Counted from the first letter of the stretch, positions 10,320-21,665 are shown. The stretch is 64,000 nucleotides of DNA from Vesta saturnalis (GCA_036346205.1 JARFJB010002087.1:3191501-3255500), one strand, 5' to 3'. Made by a program: numbers and translations. The notes: generated by a model not told the origin, from the letters alone.

Positions 10320-11690
10320 ATCGGCTTATTTCCACAGTTTTCGTTTTTATAACACGACGTTTCGGAAGCGAACTCTGTTACCGTCATCAGGCTTAGGAAT
10401 TAATTTCGCACTTGAGTCGAATTCATTTAGTATTATTTTTTCTCGAGCACTTGACTACTCTGTTTTAGCAATATATTTTTTCTTTTTTCAGGTCCGCTTG
10501 TTTCAAGCGTATTGTTTCAGTCCTATCGTACAAGCATCTTGCCACACCTAACTTCGCGCTGTTTGGAGTTGTAGTGTAGGTAACTCCCCGTATGGATAGG
10601 TTTCTTATATACACTTGTCGTGAAAGTGTTATCATTGTTGTGTACAAGTACATCCAGGAATGGCAGTTTTTGTTCTGATTTAGATGATTTAGGAATGATA
10701 GTGGGCATATTTGTGAATAGGCTTCCAATGTAAAATTTTACCGGTATTTCTTTGTGGTCGGGTTGGACGTTTCTGATGGTTTCCAAGAACTGCTGCGTTT
10801 TCTTGGCCACAGACTCGGTTTTGTTCGATAAGGGTGTGATGATGCTTGGCATATAGAGTGGTAAAGGATGACAAGGTGGAATTTCTCAAGTTCACAATTG
10901 GTCTCTGAGGAATTCTTTCCTTGTACAAAAACAATTTCTTTGGTGGGCCTCACAGATGCGGAGGTTTAATGTAGTATGGAGTGAGTTTAGTTCTCTGGTA
11001 ATTGGAGAACTCCCTTATGTTTTGCCAGCGTCTGGTATGTCCGTATTTCGATTGCTGGTGTGAGATCTTTTAGTATTTGTTTGTATTTGCCCCCATCCAG
11101 TAGCTATTAGATCTTACTGCTGTAAGTCTCCATGCCCATTACCACAGTTTTTCTTCCTGTGTCTGCCGGGAGAATCTTGACCGATGGATCATTAATTCTA
11201 GGTTAGAAAGATTAGGTTCGCCTAGGACTGATCAAACCTTACTTCTCATATTCTTCGGCTTCGTTAGGATCTAATTTCATAGCTGTTTCAAATCTACTTT
11301 CGGAATATACCTTGGTGTTATCGCTTAGTTTAGCTTTTGTCCAGAACCTTAATTTTTTCGTACAACTGTCGTTTAGAAATGTTTCTGACAATATTTTTGC
11401 GGTAGGTGTTGGTTGATTCTTCTCCTTCATTATCTTTTCTAATTTCTTCTGCTGAATTTCCTTGCGCTTTGCCTTGCCCTTTGAATATTTGCTTCTGGTA
11501 GCCGTATCTATCCTATCAAAGTCTTGTTCGTATACTCGGTTTCGAATGGTATCTCTAATCTGGCTGGTATTTTCTGAACCGGTAATGTGTCCGGTAGGTT
11601 ATCATCAGAGGAAGGCTAGTTGGTTTTCTCGCAGTGTTAGTTTGTTGATAGATGTTTCAAGCTTTCTGAATAGTTGTTTGACTTAGGGGC
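10320..11690 (-). pseudogene. Penelope-like element (PLE) reverse transcriptase relic
   Basis: The minus strand carries the conserved blocks of a PLE reverse transcriptase in order but in shifting frames. An N-terminal region (about 11690-11230) has a leucine-rich start like KLETSINKLTLRENQLAF and a lysine-rich segment. Next comes a block resembling LPADKG-TVVM--Y near 11190-11080. RERIPQRPIVNL near 10925-10885 matches the PLE motif EGVPLRPIV. TESVAKKTQQFLETI follows near 10818-10772, then SLFTNM near 10720-10700. Last is KLPFLDVLVHNN-TFTTSVYKKPIHTGSYLHYNS (about 10665-10565), a PLE signature. The YxDD-containing segment between SLFTNM and KLPFLDVLV is missing, and no GIY-YIG endonuclease is visible, so it is non-autonomous. 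It ends in the hammerhead-bearing tail. Confidence 0.85.
10354..10392 (-). ncRNA. Hammerhead ribozyme-like motif H2 in the PLE tail
   Basis: The minus strand reads CCTGATGA, then a 20-nt imperfect stem, then GAAACGTCGTG. CTGATGA is the complement of 10384-10390 and GAAAC of 10359-10363. The GAAACGTC end would give a minimal stem III with a GUC cleavage triplet. The motif lies just downstream of the PLE coding region and on the same strand, where PLEs are known to carry hammerheads. Confidence 0.6.
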
Positions 11691-11801
11691 CGTACTGAGT
11701 TACTAATTCTGTATAATTGTCACTTGTGTCTCAACTAATATCAGCCCACAGCTAAAAGACATTTGAAATACAATATAAATTTGTTATACTTATTTAATTG
11801 G

Positions 11802-11804
<3 letters not shown>

Positions 11805-11865
<61 letters not shown>
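11805..11865. repeat. (TA)n microsatellite
   Basis: About 60 bp of TA, immediately followed by TATAGGGTTTTCCACTAG, the outer end of the dispersed repeat copy 2. Confidence 0.95.
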
Positions 11866-11879
11866 GGGTTTTCCACTAG

Positions 11880-12330
11880 TTCGTTAGAAACAATTTAGAA
11901 ATCTGAATTTTTGGACTTAAGGGTTATTTAAGATTCTCTTTCATTCTAAAATATTTTCAAGGTCATGTTACTTCCGGTTATATCGAAGTGCACTAACTTC
12001 CTTATTTTAAATGGAACACCCTGTATATTATTTTATTTTTGGATTCTTGACAAAATTTTAGGATAAGTCTTATAAGGGTTTCCTATACCTTTTTTCAACT
12101 GTTTCTTAGATATCTTGATTTTTCAAAATTTTGAAAGATGTAACCCTATTTCAACACTGCTTGTCTTACTTATTTTTGACTAATGGAAAGTGCTTCTGGA
12201 GTAGACAGAAGCATAAGAACTATACTCATTGACAATTGATTTATTGCATACATGGTGTTCAAAATTTGATGAACTATTAAACAATTTTCAAAGTTGAAAA
12301 ACTTTGTTAATTCAAATGTGACACCCTGTA
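11880..12330 (-). repeat. Dispersed MITE-like repeat, copy 2
   Basis: This is the reverse complement of 1601-2030. Two CACCCTGTATATT motifs (about 12019-12033 and 12321-12335) correspond to the CAGGG and CCGGG motifs in copy 1. It is non-coding. Confidence 0.7.
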
Positions 12331-12619
12331 TATTATTGGATGAATAGATGCAGCATTTAGTTATGCATCGTTTGGCTATAACATTACCTATACCTATTAT
12401 CGACAATTTTCTTGTTAATTAATATTTTCTACTTTAATGTGATTTTTGACAGAAACTGAAATGTTTTTCAAAAATAAAATGAACTTAATTCAAACTACAC
12501 AAATTATATTTTATTAAAACAATGAAATAAAACAAGAAGATAACAAAATTGAGAGCATAATAACAAATGAAAAAATAAAACAATTTATTTGAACATACTA
12601 GAAGAGATAAAATGAATCA

Positions 12620-13342
12620 TTACAAATGTTCCACATGACCGCCAATTTGATTTAAGCATTTTATAACTCTATCATATACTCCTTGCGAAATAGATCGCCG
12701 AATTTCGTGTGGACACATACTATTGAATGCATTGTGAACACGATTTAGCAATTCCTCTCTAGTTTGAACTGGCCTAGAGTACACTAATTCTTTTATACGA
12801 CCCCAGAGGTAAAAGTCCAGGGGCGTCAAATCGGGTGATCTCGGTGGCCAGTTCCAAGGTCCTTGTGGGCCAATCCACCGATCTTCAAACATCAATGTCA
12901 ACTGTTGGTGTACAGCTATAGTGGAATGTGCGGGAGCACCATCCAGCTGATACCAACTGTTTGCCCTGTCACATGCATTTAGAAAATCCATAACAAATCC
13001 ACGGAGAATTTCAAGATATCTCGCCCCATTCAAATTTTCATCGTACACTTGATATGCCACTCTATTATCCATAACTAAACAAAAAACGTTAAAACTAAAT
13101 TGGAACTGGTGATTACGTTCTCTTGTTACATGAGGATTATCTTGTGCCCAGTAGTGATTATTTCGGCGATTGAAAATTCCTTCTCTACTGAATTTTGATT
13201 CATCGGTCCAAATAATGTTGTGAAGAAATCTCGGATATTCGGTCATTTGTACAAGAATAAATTCACAAAATTAACTCGTCGTGCCTGATCACCACGATGT
13301 AATCCTTGCACAGTTATTACCCTGTATATTCTAGTATTTGTG
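12620..13342 (-). pseudogene. Mariner-related DDE transposase, catalytic domain nearly intact
   Basis: An open frame of 208 codons (13246-12620) contains the catalytic core: IIWTDESKF with the first Asp at residue 15, a linker with NRRNNHYWAQDNPH, WYQLDGAPAH with the second Asp at residue 102, and SPDLTPLDFYLWG with the third Asp at residue 139. Thirty-six residues separate the second and third Asp, which differs from the 34 of classical mariner. The frame ends VEHL at a TGA-type stop, as in related elements. Upstream, to about 13342, a frameshifted VQGLHRGDQARRVNF extends the protein towards the missing helix-turn-helix domain. The N-terminal half is absent, and the element is bounded there by hammerhead-like motif H3. 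It is the best preserved short catalytic domain of this family in the window. Confidence 0.85.
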
Positions 13343-13390
13343 TTAGTGGAGATGCCATTAGTAAAACAGAAAACTTTTTTCCTAATTGTT

Positions 13391-13424
13391 CGACGTTTCA
13401 GCAGTATTTGCTGTCATCTTATGC
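13391..13424 (-). ncRNA. Degenerate hammerhead-like motif H3
   Basis: The minus strand reads AAGATGA, CAGCA-AATAC-TGCTG, then AAACGTCG. Box 2 (GAAACGTC) and a clean 4-5 bp stem II are present, but box 1 is AAGATGA rather than CTGATGA. Probably a dead copy of the same type of tail. Confidence 0.35.
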
Positions 13425-13519
13425 AGCTTTTAATAAAAAAAATGTTAGAGTTATACATTTACAACTATAAAACAAGTTATGGTAGCTAAGATTTATTAAA
13501 CTTTCATTAGGGACATAGA

Positions 13520-14085
13520 TTGTATATGTTAAAACCGATTAAAAGGAATCGTTTTATGACTCCTTCCCTCATCCAATGTGGATTCTCTTCCGCCCAATGC
13601 GACAATTCTAACGGTTTACATCACAATTTAAAGCGAACGTTGATTCATTATAAAACAGAATCTTTCCTGTGTTAATATTATCCCTGACTAGTACTCACAT
13701 CATGTGCTCTCAAAACTGAATTAGAATCATCTTCAGCCAGTTTCTGGACGACTGTCAGTTTGTATGGATGAAATTGAGAATTTGCATTAGCTAGCAGTCT
13801 GGTAGAGATAGTAGGGTTTTTCTAAACATCTAATAGTACGTTAAGTTTGACCTGATTATTGATCGTGTTGCTGATGGAAATTTGCTTTTCTTTCGTTTCT
13901 TCGAAACTGTTTTTCAATTTTGCTTGCTGTATCTTGAGATATGGGTGGTAAATCGGCATATTTTTCTCTGAATAAATGAATAACTCCACTTTGTGTTTTT
14001 ATCGGATCTCCATACCTAATCAACATTAAGATTTCAATCTTATGTGCGTCAGATAAGAAAGAGGTGTTTTACGATTTGATATCGC
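13520..14085 (-). pseudogene. Second Tc1/mariner-type transposase relic
   Basis: The minus strand has an N-terminal DNA-binding part near 14085-13900, with SDAHKIEILMLIRYGDPIKT and REKYADLPPISQDT. Further left are traces of STRLLANANSQFHPYKL-VQ near 13815-13740 and a first-Asp region of the type KILFYNESTFALN near 13665-13625, where the usual DES reads NES. After that comes ENPHWMREG near 13580-13555. The catalytic domain beyond this point is gone. Its sequence differs from the 12.6-kb relic, so it is a different family member. Confidence 0.6.
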
Positions 14086-14110
14086 ATAAGAACAAAAATA
14101 TCGCAATTAA

Positions 14111-15059
14111 AAATGAAAATTGACGTATCCGAACAATAAAAAAAAAACATGGTCTACATTTTACTGAATTTATTCCAAGTTACAAATTTATGTGTACTAA
14201 TATTAATTCGTTCCCAATATCAACGATCCAAAGCCCTCAGAATGTCTCCTATTGCACCAGGTGTGATAGGCAGTGGACAATATATCTGGTACAATGGACG
14301 ATGCCTATGAACTTTGCTCAATACGCCGCGTACGTGTCAACAGAGTTTATTAAAGATTTAGAAATTTAACAATAAATGTGGGTAAAAATACAGTACAATA
14401 ATAAAAACATAATACAAAGTATGTGTGAGATGAGCTGATCAGGAGTCTTCGGCGCGTGGAATGTGTGATGTCGATTGTAGTTTACCATGTTGACATCTTG
14501 ACGTTGGTGGGTTTCCAAAAAAAAAACGTCTCGTGTGGATTTTGTTGTAGTTCGTTAGGACTATCCTGTTGTCCCTTAGCTGGTGCAACTGCCCCCGGAT
14601 GTCTGAAATAAAACTAAAACACGTAAAAATTTATTCATTACAAATTCCTGCACAATGATATCTGTGTGGAAGTAGAATGGGATTACTGTATCGTGAGGCG
14701 TGATACACAGTAAGTAGGAAATAGGTTCATGACAAGAAATAAATAAACATCGATACTGATATATTTATCCTGGGAATTCCATCTCCTTACCGTTTCGGAG
14801 AGTTCTTATCCACAAGGGCCAATAACTAACTGCGTGAGGATTACTCCCTATGAGCCGATCGGAATATTCTCCGCTGCCACTTTACGAATACCTGGTAGTA
14901 CCATCGCCAAATCTAAGCCTCCGAGGAAATTCAGAATGATGTGGAATTCTAAAGCGGGCGGAATTCGGCGTTTCGACTTCGGCTCTAACCGCCTTCGGTA
15001 CTTCTGCCTCTCACTACCACATATCGTCTCTTTGGTGTAACTTACGCCGGTTTGATGTA
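14111..15059. other. Mostly gene-free, with GC-richer patches of unknown origin
   Basis: GC-richer segments at about 14215-14345 and 14560-14610 and 14770-15059 contrast with their AT-rich surroundings and may be LINE debris, because a Jockey ORF1 fragment follows directly. I recognise no protein motif in them with confidence. Confidence 0.4.
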
Positions 15060-15275
15060 GGGAGGGTGCCGCTGTCGGTGGTGTCCTCTTCGGTACGGGG
15101 TTTAATACATTTTGCTAGAGTGATGTTCTGCGCACCGCCGCCTTGCAGCAACGATGTACATGGCAGAATCATAGACATTTGTTACACTAGCTGATGCCGA
15201 ATTTCCTCTTCAAGTCTTCGATGGAAATATGAAGGCTAACCATGTTTTCCATCTTTTTCGGGCGAAAATAGCAGT
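15060..15275 (-). pseudogene. Jockey-type LINE ORF1 fragment (PRE_C2HC/zinc-knuckle region)
   Basis: The minus strand reads KKMENMVSLHISIEDLKRKF (15265-15205), followed in other frames by CNKC, a His/Cys-rich segment and CAEHHSSKMC with KPR. This parallels the larger ORF1 copy at 53.9-55.0 kb, which has KMEYVVRLRVSIEDLRRKS and CVKCAGIHHSSDC. The encoded gag-like protein binds nucleic acid in Jockey-group LINEs. Only about 70 codons remain, and stops interrupt them. Confidence 0.65.
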
Positions 15276-16204
15276 GTAATTTGGTGTCACAGATAAGGGG
15301 TGGTTTCCGATAGCTCAGTGGTTTGGGGTGGATGTGGTGTTGCTTTGCGTGTAAGGTAAATAGAATAACATAAGTCATAATGGGAAAGTCATAAATCAAT
15401 GGGCGTCAGTTTGGTTAAAGTTAAACTTGGGGGAATCATTCGCACACAAATAAACGCGAGTACTTTACGGCAATGTTCAAAACAAACAAAAACTTGCTTA
15501 CCTTTCATTGCGTCATCCAGGTAAATCAGCAAAAGCAACTAGACCTGTGTTTGCTGTAAAAGTTTCAAAATATTGGCACGCAATCAAAACAAAATAGCGC
15601 GCTGTTATACCAATCGTAAAGGTCATCAAGCTTATTTATTCAAATTTTGCTTTGCGTTAATTTTAATAACGAAACTATTTTCATTTTAATTTAAAAAATA
15701 ACAGAAAGCAGCAAATCAATTAATGAAATCTCTCTTTAATTGATCAACATTAAAAGCTTTCGTCTAAATCATAAACAAATAATAAGAAATCGTTGTCACT
15801 GCAGGGCCGTACAATTTAAAAAAATTACTATTAAACCATAACATGAAAATAATTAAAGCTACTAATTATTAAATAATGATGAAGCTGTGAGGTAGGGCGA
15901 ACCTACATATAGTAGGACATACAATAATGAAAGATGCCCCTAAAGTTCATTAACACTATATATTAGAATAAAAAAATAATGACTGAGTAAAATGTACAAT
16001 TATTTAAAAAAAATTCGCTTCCACATGGAGGTAATGCGTACTTAAAATGTCAATATTAAACGTAATTTAGAGGTTTAATATTGCAAGTGTAAAGTTCCCA
16101 AAAACAATTAATCTTAAACCTTAATTTTAATTATCCCGTTGATCACCATATTGAACACGTAGAAAACCATATTGAACACGTAGAAAACATAAATTCGACA
16201 AATG
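15276..16204. other. Gene-free AT-rich stretch
   Basis: I see nothing recognisable in this stretch. Confidence 0.4.
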
Positions 16205-16420
16205 TTAAGGAAAGGAAAGGAAAGACCACGTGTTTCATTTCCTCCCCAAGGGGGAGCGCGGGCTGCTCGAGCTCTCCGAGCTCCTTCAGCGACAATCATG
16301 GATTTTCAGCATACATACATACATTACATATATATGCAGGGTGGGATTAAGGATGGGTGTGGTCAGGATGGGTGTGGTCAGGATAGGATCGGAAGGAACG
16401 GAGTTAGGGTTCTGAAATGT
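16205..16420 (-). mobile_element. SINE body, inverted copy lacking the tRNA head
   Basis: On the minus strand the sequence runs from CATTTCAGAACCCTAACTCC through CCTATCCTGACCACACCCATC and CCTTAATCCCACC to CACGTGGTCTTTCC. It matches 17650-17855 read on the plus strand and the 3' part of the SINE at 46.8 kb. The CCTGACCACACCCAT unit is doubled here. Confidence 0.65.
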
Positions 16421-17489
16421 TAAGAAAAAATGTAGATATCTATGAAAAACAATAATCAAACACAATAGGATGCAGATCACAAAACCCTTCCTCGGTAATT
16501 GATCCCTCTGGCCTGAAGGGCATCTGAACGATGCTGTCCCATAAAAATCAAAGCGTATTCAGCTGCGCGCTTTTATACAGTTATACAAATTTTAGTGAAA
16601 TCACAAAACACAGAAACAGATTGTGACCCTTCGTTAATTCATTGGAAAAATACCAGTCTAATCCTTAATTAATTTTTCTTAATAACGGAATCCGGCAGTG
16701 CACAAAACTATTCCATCTGGTAAACAGCGAAATATTTAAATCTAATCCAGGAGTCCTCTTTAACTAACTGCGTCACCTGGGTTTATTAACACAATCAATA
16801 ACTTATTTACCCAAAATTTTTTGTTATATGCACCCAAAATACATTAGCAACTATATTTACAGCAACATATTGTCTATCTTTTAACAGGTTGTGGGTACTA
16901 TGGAGTGAATGACAAAAATCCGACGCAAACTTTTCCAACTGCAAAATACCATACACGGCATACTTATTTCAATCCACTTAAAGCGTAAAATTTCTCCAAA
17001 AACTAGGAAATCACTAAAGTAAATACTTTACCTCTTCAATGGGAACGATAATGATTCTACTAATCAACGAACATCCACACAAAAATTTCTCCAAGGTGGT
17101 TGAATCCTATCGACAGGTAGTGATAAGGGTTAGCTCCCTTAAGATATCTTCAGGAAACACCGGGCAGATCGTAGGTAAAATTTGGGCGCACAGTAACTAG
17201 ATCACTGACCCTAAGCTCTCAACTACCTCTGTCAACAGCCTATTAGTAACTACAAGCATCAAAACCAAAACCCTTTACCCCGCCATAATCACACGTCATC
17301 TTTTAACCACTTCCATTTAAAAAAAGTTCCATACTAAAACTGCACACTGAACGTGCCCATCACACAAACTAGATACCTAGAATTGAGATGAAAAATATCC
17401 TTTTTTAATAGCAAACATTATTCTACCAAATAAATCTATAATTTTCCCATTAACAACATCCATAAATGAACAAGTAAATTCGAAAGTAC
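16421..17489. other. Gene-free stretch between inverted SINE copies
   Basis: No gene or repeat is recognised. Transcripts crossing it could fold through the flanking inverted SINE arms. Confidence 0.4.
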
Positions 17490-17860
17490 ACCGAGCGTGG
17501 TAACACAGTCTGCTTAGCATTCGGGAACTAATGGGTTCCATCCTCGTTACCGTCTACTTTGTATGGGTTTTTTCTCATACACGTATAGCGGCATGATCAT
17601 GGCGTATACGCACATCATGTGCGGCTATTTAGGCGAATGCTGGCGTTGTTTCTTCCCCCTCAGAACCCCAACTCCATCTCTTCCTATCCTATCCTGACCT
17701 CATCCATCCTTAATCCTACCATGTATACATACGTAATGTATGTATGTGTGCTGGGAATCCATCGATGTGGCTGAAGGATCGTGGAAAGCTTGAGCAGCCC
17801 GCCCTCCCCTTAGGGTAGGAAATGTAACACGTTGCTTTCCTTTCTTCGAAAGTACGCAGA
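17490..17860 (+). mobile_element. tRNA-derived SINE
   Basis: The head reads GCGTGGTAACACAGTCTGC, followed by AATGGGTTCCATCC (degenerate B box), like the copy at 46763. The body contains AACCCCAACTCCATCTCTTC, CCTATCCTGACC and CCATGTATACATAC. It is longer than the 46.8-kb copy, with an extra segment at about 17550-17650. Confidence 0.65.
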
Positions 17861-18047
17861 AATACTTTACCACACCAGAATCTGCTCGCTATCAAACACT
17901 TAATATTATGTTTCTCAGAACTCCGTACAACAATAATAAAGTTTAATTCACCTTAATGAAGATGCGATAACAAACTAAAATCACATATACGGAAAGCTAA
18001 CATTAATTTACAACCCCTGCGTACGATGTACCAATATATCCAATATT

Positions 18048-18470
18048 CTACGTCAAATTCAAATACACGGTGCAACCTTCCGCATCTTCCGTAGGTCCAG
18101 CAGAACAAGAAATAATAATATGGATGTGGCTTTGTGTAGCTCGGAGCAAATATCGCCCACGGAGATTTTTACGGGTATTCCCCCTAGAACCACCTTGAAC
18201 GTACGTTCGCTCAGTACCTGATGTTATGGTACGAAGTACTATTTCTATCCATACTCCTGCCAGGGTCCTTGGCAGTGGAAGGCTGAATCCTGTATCCCTC
18301 GGTGATAGCCTAGGCAAGATGATGCCAGGGGATCTGTGGTGTCAGCAAGGGACTCGAAACCGTTGGGAGTCAGTATAGGCGCGGTTGTACGCTCCATCGA
18401 TGTCTTCTTCCACTTGTTTTGTAGCCAGAACTCTTCGTCAGACGATGTTGACTCATAAGGTTGCACGTTA
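18048..18470 (-). pseudogene. Jockey-type LINE ORF1 fragment (PRE_C2HC N-terminal part)
   Basis: The minus strand contains ESLADTTDPLAS, matching the ALADTTDRP region of the 54-kb copy, then a Gln/Pro-rich region with frameshifts. At 18225-18150 it reads ERTFKVVLGGIPVKISVGDI, the start of a PRE_C2HC domain. In the 54-kb copy this is ERTFKVVLLRVPVEVSESDV. No single frame covers the match. It belongs with the 15.1-kb piece, perhaps as parts of one broken element. Confidence 0.7.
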
Positions 18471-19057
18471 GCATGGCTACCACGGGAGTGGTAACGGGAA
18501 TCACGTCTGTTTTCTAGACTATTTTTCTTTTTCGTACTGACTTCTTAATGGATTCCATGCCAGGTCTAGCTACGATGCATGCATGCTTCCAGCAGCGGAA
18601 TATCTACGTTAGAGTGGATATGTATCGGCGCTTTAGCTGCTAGCTACCCGGCATCGTAATAATCACCATTGAAAGCGAATAACGAGTGTTAATATTAAGT
18701 GTTCCTTTATAGATAGAGATGTGTTTTGAATGTGAGAAAAACAGGAGGAACAAACACAGAGAAGGTGTGGCAAAAAGCAAAAGTATGTTTTTACCCTCCA
18801 ACCTATATACATGTAGGTATAGAAGGTTACGCAATCGACTTTTTTTCCACTATCGCTAAATCGACTTATTTTTTTACAACTTTTGGCCCAAGATCGGCCA
18901 TCATGTCTGGATGTCTGTGTGTGTGGCTGTATGTTAATATCCACGATAATTCCAGAACGAAAATACCTACGTACTTAAAATTTTGTATTTAAGCTTGTTT
19001 TCATTTGGCTTAGAGCTGATTAGATTTTGGGAGACATCCAGCGTCGGAGAGTTTTTG

Positions 19058-19393
19058 GTTTTTATCGAATATTTCTAAAACAGCTGGATATTTCAAAGAT
19101 ATAAGCATACTTAGATATAGACCTTAAAAATATCGATTAATTATGTTCTATGCAATTTTTTGATACGACGCGTGATTTAGCGGCAAGGTAGAATTTAAGT
19201 TCAAATTGTTTCATTATCCGAATAACCATTAGTTTTATAAGAAAAAGAGTGGACGTATTTTTTAAAGAGAATTTAATTTTACATAACTTTTCTTTATAAA
19301 GTTTTTTAATATAAGGCAAGGTAAGCCAGAAAATTAATTAAATATGAATGAAAATGGTTATACTTCATTATTGATATCGTATAGAAGCGGGCG
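19058..19393 (+). repeat. Dispersed repeat R, left half
   Basis: It matches 8655-9005 from GGTTTTTATC to TAGAAGCGGGCG, where the copy is cut by the transposon insertion. It resumes at about 21666. Confidence 0.75.
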
Positions 19394-19632
19394 AGATGGA
19401 AGGTCGGTTAAATGAAACAAAAGTTACGCATTTGAGAGGATGTATTTATGGTCTTTGTAGAACTCGAATATCTCTTTTAGTTTTTGAGATATTTGAAAAA
19501 AATTTAATTTTCTGATTTTCGTTTTTGTTTTTTTCTGACCTTATTTGAAGAGCTATCAATAAAAGAAGATCACATTTTCATTGCCACTTTTCTAGCTCTT
19601 ATTCTGTTATTTTGTTATTCAATTTTTGATAC

Positions 19633-19664
19633 AACGTTTCGTTTGTTAGCAACCATCATCAACT
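19633..19664 (-). ncRNA. Degenerate hammerhead-like motif H4
   Basis: The minus strand reads TTGATGA, a short stem, then CGAAACGTTG. Box 1 has T for the first C. It lies just outside the left terminal repeat of the DDE element. Confidence 0.3.
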
Positions 19665-19666
19665 TT

Positions 19667-19840
19667 ATTTTTTTAAATACACGAAAAAATTATTTTTGAC
19701 ATATTTAAATTCTCTCCTTGATTCTCAATTCAACGATAGATCACACTTTATATTTTTGATACGTTTCGGATGAGAAAATTCATATTCAATGTAAAACATC
19801 GAAAACGTACAGTTAAAACTAATACTAGAAACATTAAAAA
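19667..19840. repeat. Left long terminal inverted repeat of the 20-kb DDE element
   Basis: About 170 bp, beginning with a T-run and AAATACACGAAAAAAT and ending GAAACATTA. It is repeated in reverse complement at 21253-21424 with about a dozen mismatches. Confidence 0.85.
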
Positions 19841-19925
19841 ACCGTAAAATTATTATAAAATTATGTTTTTTTAATTTTAAATGATAGACAAATAAAAAAC
19901 AAATTTATTTTAAAGGTTAATAAAC

Positions 19926-21014
19926 TCACAAAAGATGTTCAAAAAGATTTCCGTTATTCTCTAAACATAAATAGCATCTTCTAACTGTAGCCCCTAAAAC
20001 ATTCTTCAGCATTTGAGGAGTAATACTAGCAAACGCTTGGAGAACTAATCTTTGTAAAATTTCTTCGTTTTCAATATCGTTTCCATAAATGTAATTTTTA
20101 ATGTATCCTCAAAGTAAAAAATCCAAAGGTGTTATATCTGGAGAACGGGCTGGCCGCAGTACATTTGTATGAGTGCGAATACATCGTTCTGGAAATCTAA
20201 CTGGCAGGTATTCTCTGACAACTCTGGAATTATGTGCTGGTACACCGTCCTGCATAAACCAACAACCTTCAACTTCTTGGAAAGGCAAATCATTCAAAGC
20301 TATCTCTAATTCATTTTGGAGTAAAATTTGGTAACGTTCATAATTTAAGGACTCGTGGTAAATGAAAGGACCTATAATTCGAGTACCGAATATAGCAGCC
20401 CACATATTAAATCCGAAACGGTGTTGGTGTTTGGCCGTTTTGTACAGACGTGGATTTACTCTTGCCCAATAATGAGCATTTCTACGATTAAAAATTCCAT
20501 TATTATTAACCATACTTTCATCGGACCATATTATTTTATTCGGAAAATATTCATTGTCTTGAGATTGACGTGTATACCATTCGCAAAATATTCTACGTCT
20601 TTCTGGGTCTCCTGGTCGAAATCCTTGGCAAATTCTAAATTTATATAGATGTACTTTCTCCTTCTTTAGAACAGAATGAACTGTGGAATGGGCTATGCCA
20701 GTTGCCTCTTCAATTTTCCTAGTAGAAACCTCTGTATTTTCCGTTACAGCTAATAAAACAGTGTTGGCTTTTTCTTCATTGCAAGGTTTTTTGCGAGATT
20801 TTACAGGTTTTTTGAACGCACCATATTCTTTTAGATTAACTGCTAATGTGCGATAAGTTCTTTTGTGAGGTTGACGCCTTTCTGGATATTTGTTTAAATA
20901 CATTATTTCGGCTTCAGAACAATTACATTGGCACAAAATGTAACACGTCAGTATATCGAATTTTTCATTATTTGAAAAACGTACTCCTACCATATTGTTT
21001 TTAGGTAAACTCAA
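19926..21014 (-). pseudogene. DDE (DD36D-spaced) mariner-related transposase with one in-frame TGA
   Basis: A frame of 301 codons runs from 21014 to a TGA at 20109-20111. It then continues without further stops for another 60 codons, to a TGA at 19926-19928. It has two helix-turn-helix halves (about residues 12-60 and 95-127, the latter with STRKIEEATGIAHSTVHSVL), then the catalytic triad: Asp165 in IIWSDES, Asp256 in FMQDGVPAH and Asp293 in SPDITPLDF. Thirty-six residues lie between the last two Asp. The stop replaces the Trp codon of the conserved LWG motif (TGG to TGA). The extension ends with NNGNLFEHLL, the normal family C terminus. The gene lies between 170-bp inverted repeats. It is almost intact. 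Confidence 0.88.
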
Positions 21015-21252
21015 AATGTAATTAACTCAAAGACCACCAAACAAACGTAATACGGGCAACAATCAATTATGACAGGTAGGTAAACACAATGCAAAGCCAA
21101 CCTATTTTTATCATATGCATCAGTACGACGGAAAATGTATTTTAACTGTTTAATTAATAGTATTTTCACTTAATACATACTTGTGAATTATTTTATTCGC
21201 AACAGGCATTAGAAAATGAGAAAACATTATATTATAATAATTTCACAAGTTT

Positions 21253-21424
21253 TCTAATGTTTCTAGTATTAGTTTTAACTGTACGTTTTCGATGTTTTAC
21301 ATTGAATATGAATTTTCTCATCCGAAATGTATCAAAAATATAAAGTGTGATATATCGTTGAATTCAGAATCAAGGAGAGAATTTAAATATGGCAAAAATA
21401 ATTTTTTCGTGTATTTAAAAAAAT
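21253..21424. repeat. Right long terminal inverted repeat of the 20-kb DDE element
   Basis: Reverse complement of 19667-19840. Beyond both arms lie about 250 bp of further sequence before the split host repeat resumes, so the mobile unit may be larger than the arms indicate. Confidence 0.85.
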
Positions 21425-21665
21425 TTTAAAAATGACGTGTTCTCGATACGTGCAAACTTCGCTCTAAATTCAAATATTTTCATTTTAAGTGGACCGACAA
21501 ATAGATTTTAATTGTTCTTTAACGTTCCGTATTAAAGTACACGCATTTATTATGTAGATTAATCCCAATTAATAAATAATTAATTCTCAGACGAGAGAGA
21601 AAACGGGCTATGTTGGACGATCTTCCGATCGACGACTCAATACGAATGCCGATATTTTTACACAA

